From positions 38,629,120 through 38,693,119 of the forward strand of contig NC_084887.1 in NCBI RefSeq assembly GCF_958979055.1: 64,000 bases of DNA, given 5' to 3'. Position numbers and translations under genes: made by a program. Shown piece by piece: positions 22,001-34,987 of the stretch (within the stretch, counting starts at the first letter, position 1; every line of letters starts with the position of its first letter). Origin of the DNA: Alnus glutinosa. Its lineage: Eukaryota; Streptophyta; Magnoliopsida; Fagales; Betulaceae. The notes under the pieces were generated by a model. That model made no database searches, was not told where the DNA came from, and worked only from the letters and a program-made list of their open reading frames with translations.

Positions 22001-23420
22001 ATTGCAACTTATAGTCAATTCCATGACTGGGAATATTCTTAAAAGATTTAGCTCTTGCTCCATTGGTCAGGTGAAAAGGGGATGGGTTGGGGTTAGGGTA
22101 AGTCTTAGGTTCGGAACTTATGATGTGTATGTATGTGTACATGTATATATATGCTTGATAATTAATGGCTGAGGTATAGGGTTCCTAGTTATCCAATAAT
22201 GATTTCATTGTAGTGCACTTAAATATCATAGGATACAACATATAGCTTAGCAGAAGAGTTGAAAACCTTACTTGAAGGAACAGTTCCAGAAACAAGGTGA
22301 CCAAATTGGCTTGATGATTACACTGGAAAATTCGTCGGGGTGTAATTATGATTAAACAACCATATGTAAAATGTTTCAGGAAAGAGCACGGACATGCATT
22401 CACACTCTGAATCGACATACTTAAAATGCTATAGAATGTCCAATGTGCTCGAATGGTACAACTTTTAACTGATTTATGATTGAGACTCTTGCTTCTTCTA
22501 TTTCAGGTCAGTAAGAGCTGTGCGGGCAGCATTGAATTGCATCAGAAAAGCCATGCGCTTGCAACACCATACGTCAAGACCAAAGGTGGTTTTAGTGTCG
22601 GATAGCCCATCTCTAGTAAAAGCTGTCACACCAGATTTAAGTGAATTTGCAGAGGTAATTAGTCCCTGTACCATATAACAAAGCCCATCACCCTTGACAT
22701 CAATGTATGCTATGTTGGATCTAATTCATCTGTTATTTTCACAGGTACTTCATTTTGATTATGAGCTCTTCAGAGGAAATTTATCTAACGACTATAATGG
22801 ATTGCATAATCTAGATTTTAGAGTGAAGGATTGGGGCCCTGCACCTAGATGGGTTGCATTTGTGGACTTCTTTCTTGCTTCACGTGCCAAGTATGCTGTT
22901 ATCTCGGGGGCTCACCGGCGTGTTGGGACAACATATGCTCAGTTAATAGCGGCACTGGCCGCAGCACATAGTCTTGGTACTTCTTAGCCCTCCATTCATC
23001 TTCTTTATTCATATATTTTCAAATGCTAGTGGATCTTACTTTTTTTGCTGAAGTATTTAAAATGTTCATCATTATCTCTCAGGGGATAATTCCACGGGTC
23101 CAAGTTTTTCATTCTTAAGCAGTTTCCAAAGTAATTTGTTAACAGAAGGTTTAAGGCTTCAGGTGGGGTGGGGACATGTATGGAACCGGTTTGCCGGTCC
23201 ATTGAGTTGTCGTCACCAGCCCAGCCAATGTGCCATCACACCGCTTCTGCCTCCGGCTTGGTGGGATGGACTCTGGCAATCCCCCATTCCACGGGATGTT
23301 CGCAGGTTGGCTGCGTATGGTGTCCAATTATCTGGTTTTGGAACAATTGATGAAGATTATCTTCAGTCCTTCTGTATGTCAAGAAAAGCTGTTGTGAGAA
23401 CTGTACCGTTCTTATTGTGA
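19026..23420 (+). CDS. Type II membrane, fucosyltransferase-like (possibly SUB1-like) protein
   Basis: Seven exons: 19026-19353, 20834-20996, 21473-21673, 21753-21998, 22507-22654, 22745-22976 and 23083-23420, giving 551 residues in frame. A basic N-terminus (FRRRRVSVRS) precedes one membrane span at about residues 14-31 (CVIVCAICIGTGLLMLAL), the layout of a Golgi type II protein. The luminal part has GLPPEQFCRHGFVMGKSSEA, GFGNEMYKVLTAATLSIILN, ICLHMRMLTNR, DYNGLHNLDFRVKDWGPAPR and HRRVGTTYAQLIAALAAAHS. The HMRM and HRR...G.T motifs recall the nucleotide-sugar-binding motifs of fucosyltransferase-type folds. From memory it resembles Arabidopsis SHORT UNDER BLUE LIGHT1 relatives; I could not verify that. 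Intron 2 needs a GC donor (ACCAG/GCATAT) to keep the frame; all other introns are GT-AG. The gene is intact. Biochemical role is inferred, not known. Confidence 0.85.
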
Positions 23421-25578
23421 TTGTTGTAGTTGCAATTTTTATTCATTTTTGTTTAACCATTGTAATCATGCTGATGAGAAATATAATTACTTTTCCACTT
23501 TCATTGTGATGATTACAATGAGAGACAACCTTCTCGTTTATTTGTTCAACTGTCATTTCTAGGGAGAGTAGAAATTCGATCTCTTCCGTATCTTATGGAC
23601 TATGGTCAAGTAATTAATTAAACCTCAGAACTTACGTTTTTATACAACAGCAAACATGTCTATCTAATAAACCATTTTAGATGTCGTGCCACTCCTTAAA
23701 ATAATGTAGTCTTGTCATATCCTCAAGTATATGCCTCCACAATCTTCGCTTTTTATGATAGAAAAATAAAATAAAATCAGTCCATGGGTTTTTATTGAGT
23801 TGCAAATAGCTCTTTTTAAGAGTATAAGAAGTGATTAAAAACTCCGTATGGTAAGTTAAGTTAACAAATAGGTTCATCTATTCAACTTACATTCAAAATT
23901 TGGATGGAAACCGTTGGTGTCACATTAGCACCAATAATATTGTGATAAGTGTTTCTTATAAATAAGAAATATATATATATTATTTTCCTTTTTATTTTTG
24001 TTAAGAAAAACGAGAAATTATATTATTGATGTTAATTTAGCACTCTCACGTTTTCCGTCCAAATTTTGGAGGGAAGTTAGGTGTCGGACCTATTTTTTAA
24101 TTTTACTTACTATAAAGAGTTTTTAGTCAGTTTTTGATCTCCTTCACTCTTTTTTTGTTTTTTTTTTTTTAAAAAAAAAATTACCTTCAAAATATTCTAA
24201 CTTTTTTCACTTTTTATATCACATCAATCGCTTTGTATTATTATTCAATCAAAAATATAACACCACTTTTTATTTTGTTCTATATGTCCCAAGACAATAA
24301 CGTCTCTTATATAAGTATTAACAAGCCAAACTTTTATTCTTTCATCTATCCATCACAACCTTGATAGGCTTTAATATAGGTTACTAATAAATACACACAC
24401 TAATATATATATATATATATATTTTTTTTTTCTTTTTCATACAAATTCTTTCTACTTTATGTCATATCAATAACTTTTTATTACTATTAAAAACAAAACT
24501 CACGTTCAAATAAATAATAAAAAAAGAAAAAACCTTTACCAAACATGCCAACTGCATTGCACATATTTTTCTGCAATTGTTCACTTGAAAAAGTTGCCAT
24601 AATTTAAATTTTTCTAAAAGTAGCCTAATTGTATTGATTACAAATTGTTTATTTGTTCAATTGATGTGACGTCGAGATCAAATTTGTTTGTGGCCTCAGC
24701 AGTGATGAGTAATAATAATAAGGAAGATATTACAAATTATGTTCTTGCTTCCTTTCCAACTTCCAAGATGGGAAGCTTTCCAAACGCAAGCTAGCAGAAG
24801 AGCACATCTCTTGTAATTTCGCTCTCTTTTTTGCTTTTCTGTCTTCCCCTCCATGCGATCCTTTCTATTGCTCCGAAAAAAGAAGACGTCGTTTCTATGG
24901 AGAGCAGAAATTTGATCTATTTCGTATGATTAAGCAAAAAATAAAATAAAATTGACTTATCAAATTAATTAAGTAGTAATTGACTTGTCAACCTACACAC
25001 TTGAATATTTTATCAATTATGAACTGTTACATTAGTTTATATAATAGTTAAATCTGTAAAATTTTTAATAATTTTTAATTATTTTATCAATTATAAAATG
25101 ACGCATTAATTTTTAAAAACATTTATAATAAAAGTTGTATTCCTACTAACAACACTTCTGCGAATATTGCCGACTTTACAAAATAGTGTTATTAGTACAG
25201 ATTTTATGAACTAGCCTTATCAACATCATTGACTTTGAAAAATGAATAGGGAAGTAATTTATAATTTAATATTTTTTAATTTCAGAACTTGACCCATCGG
25301 ACCCCTTGAACCCAGGATTTAGCAAATAAAATAGTCCATTCCGGACCTTTCCCTCATGTCTAGAGATTATGAGCAAAAATTATTATTATTTTATTATTAT
25401 TATATCGGCTGAAATATTAAAGTATAATGATCCTCTCGAGTCCCGAAAGAGAATTGAGTTGATGGTTAGGATCTCTCTGTAACTACCGATCGAGATTATG
25501 AGCCTAAATTTTGGAATCTCCTTTTCCAATTTTTTACTCTGACCTAAGCTAAATCCTATTTTAATTATAGTTTAGAAA
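23421..25578. other. AT-rich intergenic region
   Basis: Downstream flank of the membrane protein gene, with (AT)n near 24403-24421 and long T/A runs. No gene, RNA or well-bounded element was recognised. Confidence 0.5.
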
Positions 25579-26374
25579 GATTACACCTTTGAATTGCACA
25601 TTTATTTATACATTGTCCTTTAAACTGCTACTCATGATAGATAATCAATCTTTTTCAATTAATAATCGTTGACAAAAAGACCCTGATGGCGTTGATTTAA
25701 CGAAATAAGTGAACACGTGGCACGTTTCAATTTTTAATGCGAAATGACAAAAATTGAGTTTAATTAGAAAATAAATTTACTTAAATACCCTAAAAGTTAT
25801 AAAAATACAAAAGAAACAAAAAAGAAAAGAAAAGACGAGAATAAAAAATACCACAAATTCCAAAGAGTGTTCGGGGGTGGCCGAGCTACCCTCTAATACC
25901 TTTGGAGTAGATGTAGATCGATCACTACCATGTGATTTGGAGTGGCTCTAACCATGCTTGGAATGAATCAACTACATTAATATGACTTGTTGGTGGCCGA
26001 ACCACTCCTGAACACGCTTGGAGGTTGACCAGCCATTCCCATATGATTATGGGGTGGTGGATGCATCCCAAATACCTGAGGTGGTTTGATCTCACATTTT
26101 CTCTCTTCTTCTTCTTTTTCTTTTTCTTTTTTTATTTTATTTTATTTTATTTTATATATATATTATTTTTCACGAAGTACATCTTTCACCATTTTTGGTA
26201 AAAATGAGCATTACATGCATGTCACATACTATTTTTCTATCAGATTTAACGCGCTCGACTAATGAAAAAGTTTGTTTGTCAACGATTAGTAATTAATAGG
26301 GATTATTTGTCATGAATGACACTTTAAAGAATAAAGTGTAAATGAGCTACAGTTCAGAAAGTTAAGTGTAATTT
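25579..26374. mobile_element. ~800-bp TIR element carrying a GGCCACC core
   Basis: The ends are long imperfect inverted repeats: left ATTACACCTTTGAATTGCAC...TAATAATCGTTGACAAA, right TTTGTCAACGATTAGTAATT...TTCAGAAAGTTAAGTGTAAT. Arms exceed 100 bp. The interior (25867-26085) contains GGTGGCCGAGCTACC, GGTGGCCGAACCACTCC and GGTTGACCAGCC motifs and a CT/T-rich stretch. No transposase frame is visible, so this is a non-autonomous element. Confidence 0.7.
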
Positions 26375-27211
26375 TCTCTTAAATTTTTTACCATAGAAAT
26401 GAAGCAGATAAAAAAAAGTAACGTGCACACAATATTACCAATCCTATTTTTTTTTTCTTTTTTTGTTTGTTTGAAGCGATCACTAATCCTGTTGTACCTT
26501 AAACAAGGAAAGGAATCATCCCATTATTACTGAAATCGGAGACCAGCAATATATGTGGCAAAACATTAAACGTAGCAGACTAAATCGTTATTTGTGTCCA
26601 TATTTTACATGAATATCCCAATAATAATTATTTCTTTTAGGATAGGATTTTCATATTTTAAATAAAATGGATATTATATATTTTACGGAAAAAAAATTTA
26701 AAGTTGATAAATTTATTAATGCACATAATTTTATATTTTTTAAATTTTTTAAAAAATATGTTAATATTAATTTTAAAATCCTAACCTTCCATTTCGAATG
26801 AATAATATCAATTTAATGAAATTGAGAAATAATCCTATTCCATTTTCCATTTCTAAGACTTACGATACCAAGTTGACCAAAGAAAAAAAAGAAAAGAAAT
26901 AGAGGTACGTTAATGTCGGTAACATCATAAAAGTCAGTTGTATAAGACACCTTTGACATTCCATAAAAATCGTGCTTTCGTCGTGCATTTCTTTCGTGTG
27001 TATATATATATATATATATTTATAATTAAGAGATGCGCACGCACGTTGTCCAAGTGATGCCCCGCAAAACTCTTTTGTCGTTGTTCTTCTCTCTCAACGT
27101 ACCCAGTGTGATTGTTGTGAGTGTTCTCTTTTTGATTTGTCGGTGTCTGAAAAATGTTCTTGGATTTTGTTGTCTGAAAACGTTTTTGGTGTTGTTAGGG
27201 AGCAAGAATTA
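26375..27211 (+). promoter_or_regulatory. Promoter and leader region of the RLCK gene
   Basis: A (TA)n tract at 26999-27020 followed by TATTTATAATTAAG may serve as a TATA region. The leader probably starts near 27080-27100 (CTCTCTCAACG). The reading frame is open upstream of the ATG at 27212 but without another ATG, so the start is unambiguous. Confidence 0.45.
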
Positions 27212-30200
27212 ATGGGTTATTTCCATTGTTTCGGGATGAGGAAGAAAGGGAAGGGATTAAAGCTGAAGGACGAGGAGGTCACAAATGTTGAGGACAATCG
27301 GAAGCCTGCAGGAATTGTTCCTGCATCATCTTCTGGTGAGTTTGTATGAATTAATATGCAAACTGACTAAATTTTATATGGGTTTCATTGATATGTTGAT
27401 ATGGTTCGTTGGCCTTTTTTTATTTATTTTTAATATGGGTTTTTGGAGTTTTGCCATGTTCATTTTCTCCATTGCCATGTTTCAGATGGTTTAAGCATAC
27501 TATGATACATAAATGGGACTCTAGCTTGTTGGTTGAGCATATATAATTTTTGAGTTATTTGGTACCATTGTTGTGTTTTTTTAGTCCATGTCACAATCCC
27601 CTTTGTTCTCTAAACCACATAAGAACCCAAAGATAAAATATCAGAAATGTGGAAAACTCATAAAATTGACCTTTTATTGAAGGGTTAATCCTCTTGAGTT
27701 GGGTTCTTGAGGATGATGACGCTTTTACTTGAGTTGTTAAGGGAAAAATAGTATTAGAACAAGGGATCAACAGCACCTTAATTAATCCTAGTGATAGTGG
27801 TTATTTAACTCGATGTGAATGACCAAGATGGATGAGCGCGCTCTTGAGAATGCGCTTATAAAATCTCAGAAAAGCACAGCTTTGAGGAACGTAAGACAGA
27901 TTTTACTTGATTTTGAATTGATCCGGTCATGTCAGCCAATAGCAATTCACTCCCCATTAATATTATGTGTAAAGACATGAAGATGCAATCCATTATGAGT
28001 TGCTGAAAAGATATTCTTTGTCATTGCTTGCACCAAGAATTATCTGTTTGAATGGTATACACTTGGGAAGTGGGCATCTTGTATTTCCTGTACGAAATGT
28101 AACAAATCTTTGAAAAGGGAACCATGCTTTACCATCTTCTGTCAAGATTTTATATATCAGTTTAGCCTAACAGTGTAGAACAATGTGCCACCTTGTCCTA
28201 TGACTGAGAGACTAAAAGTATTGGGATTGTCAGGTCTGAATTTGGCATTATGAGGGTTTTATCTTTTGGTTGGAATGCATGATTTGAACGATGACAGCAC
28301 CACAAATCCCTGTGTTTTTACCTCCTCAACTCATACTTTTTCAGAGGTCTTAATATGTTGTTTTGTGGTTTTTGATGTTGCTATATATTTGTTGAGGTTG
28401 TGTTTGGATCTCTTGTTAACCGGCAACCTCTTTCCCTTTCATTTGCTCAAACGTAACAATCCCTTTGCTTGAAAAAGTAGTCCATAAGTTGCTTCATATT
28501 TCTATCTCATTTATTTTTCTTTACTTATACATATGCGTTCACCCTTGACAAAAACTCTGACAAATCAGTTGATATGATTCTCCATAGATGTAGTAGGCTG
28601 ATTAAACACCTCCATTGATTTGAATATGCTCTGATTTCTTGCTTGCTGCTGGGCTATCTCATATGTTTCGGAAATCTAAGTGAAATCCTCGCTTGAGCTT
28701 TTTGAGTTGAGTGGAGGTGATTGCTGCATGAAGATTATTTCTAGACCTCTAGCAAAACTCTGCTCCAAGAACATGCACTCTATGTTTTAGTCTAAATTCC
28801 ACAACCATGCCACTACTTTCTCGATGTAAGGTGGCAACATTCAGACTTCAAAACTCAGTCATCCATTATTCACATTTATGCATAAACATTTGAGCATGTC
28901 TTCTTGCCTTCTCATTAGTGCTGATTTTTGTAACTCCAAATAGCTCCTCCCTCTTGCTACTAATACGACTTGTCTGAGAACTACGCTATTTTGAATACGT
29001 TCATAGATGAATTTTGGGTGAAAGCTATTCACTTATTTCAAGCTAAAAAAAGGAGGACAAAGGCATCAACAAAGTTGATTCCAGAAACAGTCAATAAAAC
29101 GACAATAATACTGGTTATTGATATAATTTTAAAAAATTGGACCATCATTTGATTGTAATTTTAGCTTGAGCTGTTTAGAATCATGATTTGTTTGTTAGAA
29201 AACTTCGCACAATTTACTGAATTTGAAAGACTTGCAACTCAAGTATAGTCAAATTGATATGATAAAGTTCTTCCCTGTACTTTTAGATATACTTTACGCT
29301 TGTGTATTGAAATTGTAGAAGTTAATTTACTTGTTCAAAATTCAACATAGAATCAAGACTAGGATCATCAGGCCCAAAAGATGAGTCAAATAATCCTTGC
29401 CAGCCTCCGACATTCACCTATCGAGAGCTTGCAACTGCAACGAATAACTTTAGGGATGAAAGCTTCATTGGGCAGGGTGGATTTGGGGATGTGTACAAGG
29501 GAAAGTTAGAAAGGAATGGGCAGGTAACTCTCTTGGTGGATGACATGCTTCTTGTTCTGGGCCTCAATTCTCTTACAAGAGTAGTGGTTTATATATTCGT
29601 CTCAATTATTGTTTTTTTGACAAGAAGAAACTGTTGTTAGCAGGTTGTAGCTATTAAGAAACTTGACCATTCAGGCCTCCAAGGGGACCCGGAGTTCCTG
29701 GTGGAGGTTCTCATGCTCTCTCTTATGTGTCATCCTAACCTCGTCACTTTGTATGGTTACTGTGCTGAAGGGAACCAGCGTCTTCTTGTATATGAATATA
29801 TGCCCTTAGGATCCTTGGAAGACCACCTCCATGGTAATATATTATATGTCTTTGGTTCTGATTTTATGACCCAATATTTAGTTTCTTATATGTTCAAAAC
29901 CAGATCATTTACATTTACCCCATAAAAGCTCAGATCATTAATATTATGCTAAACTTCACAGGGTTAAAGAAAAAATCCCAACCAAGAGACCGAGACAACT
30001 TATCTTATGATTGGTTTAATTTTCAGAAAAAGGAAGAACTAGAATTTCTCATCTAAAACATAAAATCCAAGATAAATGGATTAGCAATGAATCTGTGCAG
30101 TCATTCCTTCATACTTTTATTACAATCTAAGATGATTTATCCTTTGTCTGCATAAAAATGTTGACGAGATTGAAGTGCAAATTCTGTTGGAAAATTGTAT

Positions 30201-31991
30201 CCTTAGACTTTCTGATCATTCAAGAACATGGGCGTCCCTCAACTCAGTGATGGGATTGAGGTCCAGCCTAGGCTACATTTGCAATGCAATAACACGGAAA
30301 AGAATACAAGCTGTCAATTTTGCTCCTGAGAAATGTTTGTCTACTTTCATCTTCCCGGGTAGGGAGCACAGGAGAAAAAGGAAACTCGTTTCAGTATTTA
30401 TTGGTTAGATATCTACTCACTAAAACATATGTGAAGATATTCTGCAACTTCTTCGAACCAATGTGGTACAAATTTACCTGGTTGTTGATTAAAACATTAC
30501 TTGTATTCTGCTGAACGTATGTGATCCCATGATTGCTCTGCAGATCTTCCTCCAGAGAAGGAGCCTTTAGACTGGAACACAAGGATGATGATAGCCGCTG
30601 GTGCAGCTGAAGGACTAGAATTTCTGCACCACCAAGCAAAACCTCCTGTTATACTCAGGGACTTGAAATCATCCAACATATTACTGGGTGAGGGATTCCA
30701 CCCAAAACTTTCTGACTTTGGGCTTGCAAAATTTGGTCCAAGTGGTGATAAGTCGCATGTCTCCACCAGGGTCATGGGCACTCAAGGTTACTGTGCCCCT
30801 GAATATGCTACAAGTGGAAAATTGACAATGAAATCTGACATCTACAGTTTTGGGGTAGTTTTGTTGGAGCTGATTACTGGACGTAAAGCACTGGCTGACG
30901 GCCATGGGCATGATAGACATCTTGTTGAATGGGTAATTCACTTAATCTCAATCTAGATTTCTATTGGTTTGCTGAAAGGATCACGATTTTTTTTTTCTTA
31001 ATTCTGAAAGGAAAAATATCAAATGCACTTTTTGCTCGGAGTATTTGTCTGTAAAGTCAGCATAATGAGATGTACATGCCAGAGGAAGAAATCACCTTCT
31101 TAAGCAATCTCCCATAGCAATTGCTAATTCCAACAAATTATGTTGGATAAGTATGATTATTAGTGTGGAGATTTGCATGCTGGATGTTGTGATCATTGCA
31201 TTCAATGACATGTTTATCTACAGGCGAACAAAGTTTTTGTTCAAATTGGGTTAGAAGAATTCCTTCTACCCAATCTATTAAACTGACGTATGTCTTTAGA
31301 ATATATAATTTTCACATGTATTTTTAATATAAACTAACATATGTCCTTAGAGCACGTGATTCTCATATACATTTTAAAATACATGTAAAAATAACGTGCT
31401 TTAATGACAAATATCAATTTAATAGACTGATTTGAAAGAATTTCATTCAACCTAGTTTGAAGGGTCAATTAGAGGCTATATGCAAAGATTGCGTAGCATT
31501 GTTGGTCGCATACTTGCTGGTTTAGATAGTACCCAAGATACACAAGATCTTTCACCCTTGTTTATTTTTCTACTCATTATTTATCTGAGTTTATTCTTAC
31601 TCCTTGTTTGTAGGCACGTCCTATATTGAAAGACCGTTCGAAATTTGTGCAATTAGCAGATCCAGTGATGAGAGGCCAGTTCTCAGAATCTGTCTTGAAG
31701 AAGGCCGTAGATGTGGCAATCTTGTGTCTCCAAGAAAACGCAAATAATCGGCCTTCTATGCAGGATGTGGTGGCTGCTATGAACTTCCTGGTGTCCTGCA
31801 AGTATTGCCCCAATAAGGCTAACAAGGCTGCCATTAAGGCCACTGAAGATAACTCACCAAATGAAACAAAGATGTTAAACAAGGGCTTAGACCGAGAGCA
31901 AGCTGTTGCAGAGGCCAGGATGTGGGGAGAGACTTGGAGAGACAAGCAACGACAAAGCACACATACTTCTCCTGATGGCTTATACACATAG
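27212..31991 (+). CDS. Receptor-like cytoplasmic kinase, RLCK-VII / PBL type
   Basis: Five exons (27212-27335, 29351-29523, 29644-29833, 30544-30932, 31614-31991) give 417 residues. MGYFHCFG suggests N-myristoylation at Gly2 and palmitoylation at Cys, anchoring the kinase to the plasma membrane. The kinase domain starts after [13 protein letters not shown]. Visible motifs are the glycine loop [11 protein letters not shown], catalytic [19 protein letters not shown], catalytic loop [13 protein letters not shown], magnesium loop DFGLAKFGP, activation segment [41 protein letters not shown], and the terminal RPSMQDVV. The HRD motif is LRD where PBL kinases usually have YRD; all catalytic residues are present. 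The short basic tail ends SPDGLYT. Family role: relaying signals from receptor kinases, for example in immunity. Intron 1 is 2 kb and intron 4 holds a MITE. Which PBL member it is cannot be settled by eye. Confidence 0.93.
31240..31461. mobile_element. Intronic MITE, family C
   Basis: Left end TTCAAATTGGGTTAGAAGAA...TCTATTAAACTGACGTATGTC and the right end read in reverse (TTCAAACTAGGTTGAATGAA...TCTATTAAATTGATATTTGTC) form ~54-bp inverted repeats. It lies in intron 4 of the kinase gene. Related sequence occurs at 32699-32850 and 35301-35590. Confidence 0.75.
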
Positions 31992-34915
31992 TTGACTATT
32001 TAGTGAGTATAGAGGAATTATACTGGCTGGAGAAGAACTGGAATATATATAGCTTAAGTGCAAAAGAATAGGAGGTTGATACCATAGGTTAGTTAGCTTA
32101 GTTTGAAGGGGATAGTTGGGGATGAGAAAGGTTGATAGGAGGTCCTGCATGGTAGAGGTGCATGATAAAGTCATTGTTGAACTGGTGCTCCTTTAGCAAT
32201 AAATATTTCCCTTTCTTTGTTTCCATTTTTGTTTTTGGAAATCTGCTGGTTTCTGGGGGGATTGAAGACACTTTGATGTTCAAGTCATTATATTGTTTGA
32301 CAAAATAACTAAATCGAAAAAGTTTATAAAGAGCTGAGTGCGCCCTCTCCCCCCTAAAAAAAAAACGCTTTGAAAAGAGTGACAATTTTTAATATGAGAG
32401 GCTCTTTAATATGGCCTATGAATGCTTGCCACGTAGCGGGCTGAAGTTGTCTGATCAATGGTGCAATTATTTCCATGTAATGGAAGTTATTCTCCACATA
32501 GTTGGCTGTTCATTTACTTTTCAATTAGTGAGTTGTTCGAGTAGGGTCAAGTGAATTATTTCTCCAACAATTGTCAACTCATCCAATGATGACTAATTTG
32601 ATCTCTTATAAAGGTAGTGACTCACTTTCTTTTTTTTTTTTTTTTTTTTTTTTGGGAGCCGACGATAAGATTCTGTTTTAAAAATGACAGTTTTCTTTCA
32701 AATTGAGTTGGACCAAATTCTTCTAATCCAGTTTATTAAATTTACATTTGTCATTCTCAAATACATTTTTTTTTTTTAAAAAAAAAAAAAATGTATATGA
32801 GAATTACATGCTCTGTTAAATTATTAATCATATTAAAAATGCATGTAAGCGGTGGCAGAATCAGGATTTTAGTTCAGAAGGGTCAAGATTAAAAAATTAA
32901 ATTGAACAAAAATTAATTAAAATATTAAGTAATGTAACTAACGAAATAAATAAACAATTCAACAAAATTTAATTATTTTTTTAAAATATATAAATGCGAA
33001 TTAAAATTTATTTTGTTACTCATATTGTTAATTTATTCAGTTGTCCTCTACTCTACGAGTTTTCATTATTGTTCTCCATAATCTCAAGTAACTACAATTA
33101 TATATTTCATACAATTAAAATACGTAACAAAAATTATATGTATTCATAAACCATTAATTTAAAAGAGCAATCTAAATATAAAAGCTTATGTAGACATTTT
33201 TATTATTCAAAAATAAATTAGTGTAAAAAATTCGATTCAGGAAAGAAAGACTCTTGTAGAAAGAAAAACTAAAATACATAGCAACTAACAGTGTAATACT
33301 CTTGTATTTTCTGGTTAATTTCCAGTGAATTATGGATGAAAATGGTGATCGAGAGACATGAATGAATATATGGATGTATTGAAAGTAATATTTAAAGTGA
33401 GATTGTGATTCGAGCCCAATCTCAAAGCTCCAAGAAAGTAAAGTATTTTTGTAACTTTTTCCTTTACAACGTACATGGGCATATAAAGCTTGTTAATTTC
33501 TAACATCTTTGCATAGCTGGCCCAAAACCCATCTAACTTCTAACTTCTAACTTCTTTATTCACGTGGCTTGATGACAGCAACACTCCAGCAACCCTAACG
33601 CACCGTTTAACTTTTATCTTAAACTCACCGTTTAAGGTAAGATTCATTCACCCAATGTAACGCCTCATCACGTATTTTACACCATTTAAATTACCGACGC
33701 AACAATAACCTCAAGATACACACTATTTTCTTTATCGCTTAACCTGCTCTTTTCTTCTCTGAGACTATAATGGTTATCTCTTATTCATCATCCTAGCGCC
33801 TGTCGTGAAAATGACGTTCCTCTCAGACGTTAACCTCTTATTGGCTTGGGGGGATCATGGTGCCCCCACTCTCGACCCTTCCTTTATCGATGTAGAAATG
33901 ACATGTTCTAAAGACAAATGTCAATTTAATAAATCAATTTATATTAACCATTTTTAGTTTTCTAATTATTTTAGACACAATTGCCAATTACCTAACTTCA
34001 ATTGGAAGTCAAATTGCTTTTACAACCTAACCCAGCTTGCCCTACCTGTGCTCAATTCATGAGCATTGCCCGTTCATGAATATTTGTCTGCCGCTTGATT
34101 TTTTATTTTTATTTTTATCGGGAATACCACTAATGATTTTATTCCTTTTAATTTTTTTAATTTTTTTACAGCCACTTGTGATTTAAAACAAATATAATTC
34201 TCCACTTGTGACCTTTGCTTGAGTATGCTGCATGCATGGGTGCTGAGCTTGCGTATACAAATCCATGACTTTACCAATTAAAACAAAAAAACCATGACTT
34301 TATTAGGATAATGTGTAATAGGGCAGTTCTTGACTCTTGATTAGGTGGGGTCCATGTCTCACCAGCTCAGATTTTTCAAATTTATATCTGTTTGAACAAA
34401 TAAATTCCAAATAAAATCCCACATAAAATGATGCTATTATACCAAATCATCTTTTTTAGAATCAAGATATATAGTAAGGAGTAATCTTATATATTATATT
34501 TATTTTATAATTATCATATAATGTTGACATGACACTCATAATTAATTTTTATTTTTTTAATAAATGAGTGATTAAGAGTTGATTGGAAATATCACATTAA
34601 CATTGTGAAATAATTATTGAATACAAATGTACTTAATAATAATACGACTTCAAAATGTGAGCCACCAAATAAAGTAGTTGGATTTTCCCAACCAATTTTT
34701 TGTGATCAAACACATTATTTTATCCCCTGAGCAAGAAAAGGGAATGAGAAACATAATAATCAAATAAATAAATTGCTTGGAGGCTACGCTTCATCTTCCT
34801 TGCAAGGATGGATGCATGGGATTGCATAATAGCCTAGTGCCTAGCTATGATTTTGAGACTTGGGTGCTTGGAGCTTATATAAATAAAAAAACGCGAGCAG
34901 CCTTTCAAACATGGC
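31992..34915. other. Intergenic region with MITE remnants
   Basis: 3' flank of the kinase, then AT-rich spacer. 32699-32850 is a second family-C MITE relative (CAAATTGAGTTGGACCAAAT) broken by A/T runs, and 33890-33945 carries another piece (GACAAATGTCAATTTAATAA). 34075-34230 is T-rich with no coding sense. No gene was recognised. Confidence 0.5.
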
Positions 34916-34987
34916 TCCGTTGTCGTCCAGCGGTTAGGATATCTGGCTTTCACCCAGGAGACCCGGGTTCGATTCCCGGCAACGGAA
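34916..34987 (+). tRNA. trnE-TTC: tRNA-Glu (anticodon TTC)
   Basis: 72-nt cloverleaf. Acceptor stem TCCGTTG pairs with CAACGGA, discriminator A. The D arm contains TCCAGCGGTTAGGATA. The anticodon stem TCTGG/CCAGG encloses loop CTTTCAC with TTC at 34949-34951. The T arm is CCGGGTTCGATTCCCGG. A- and B-box sequences are intact, the gene has no intron and the CCA is not encoded. Upstream are a TATATAAATA stretch and a CAA triplet, and T-runs follow at once, as usual for plant nuclear tRNA genes transcribed by RNA polymerase III. Confidence 0.97.

Noticed and set aside
28000-29340. Possible additional exons in the 2-kb first intron of the kinase
   Set aside because: The frame joins exactly between 27335 and 29351 and none of the intronic frames resembles kinase-family sequence.
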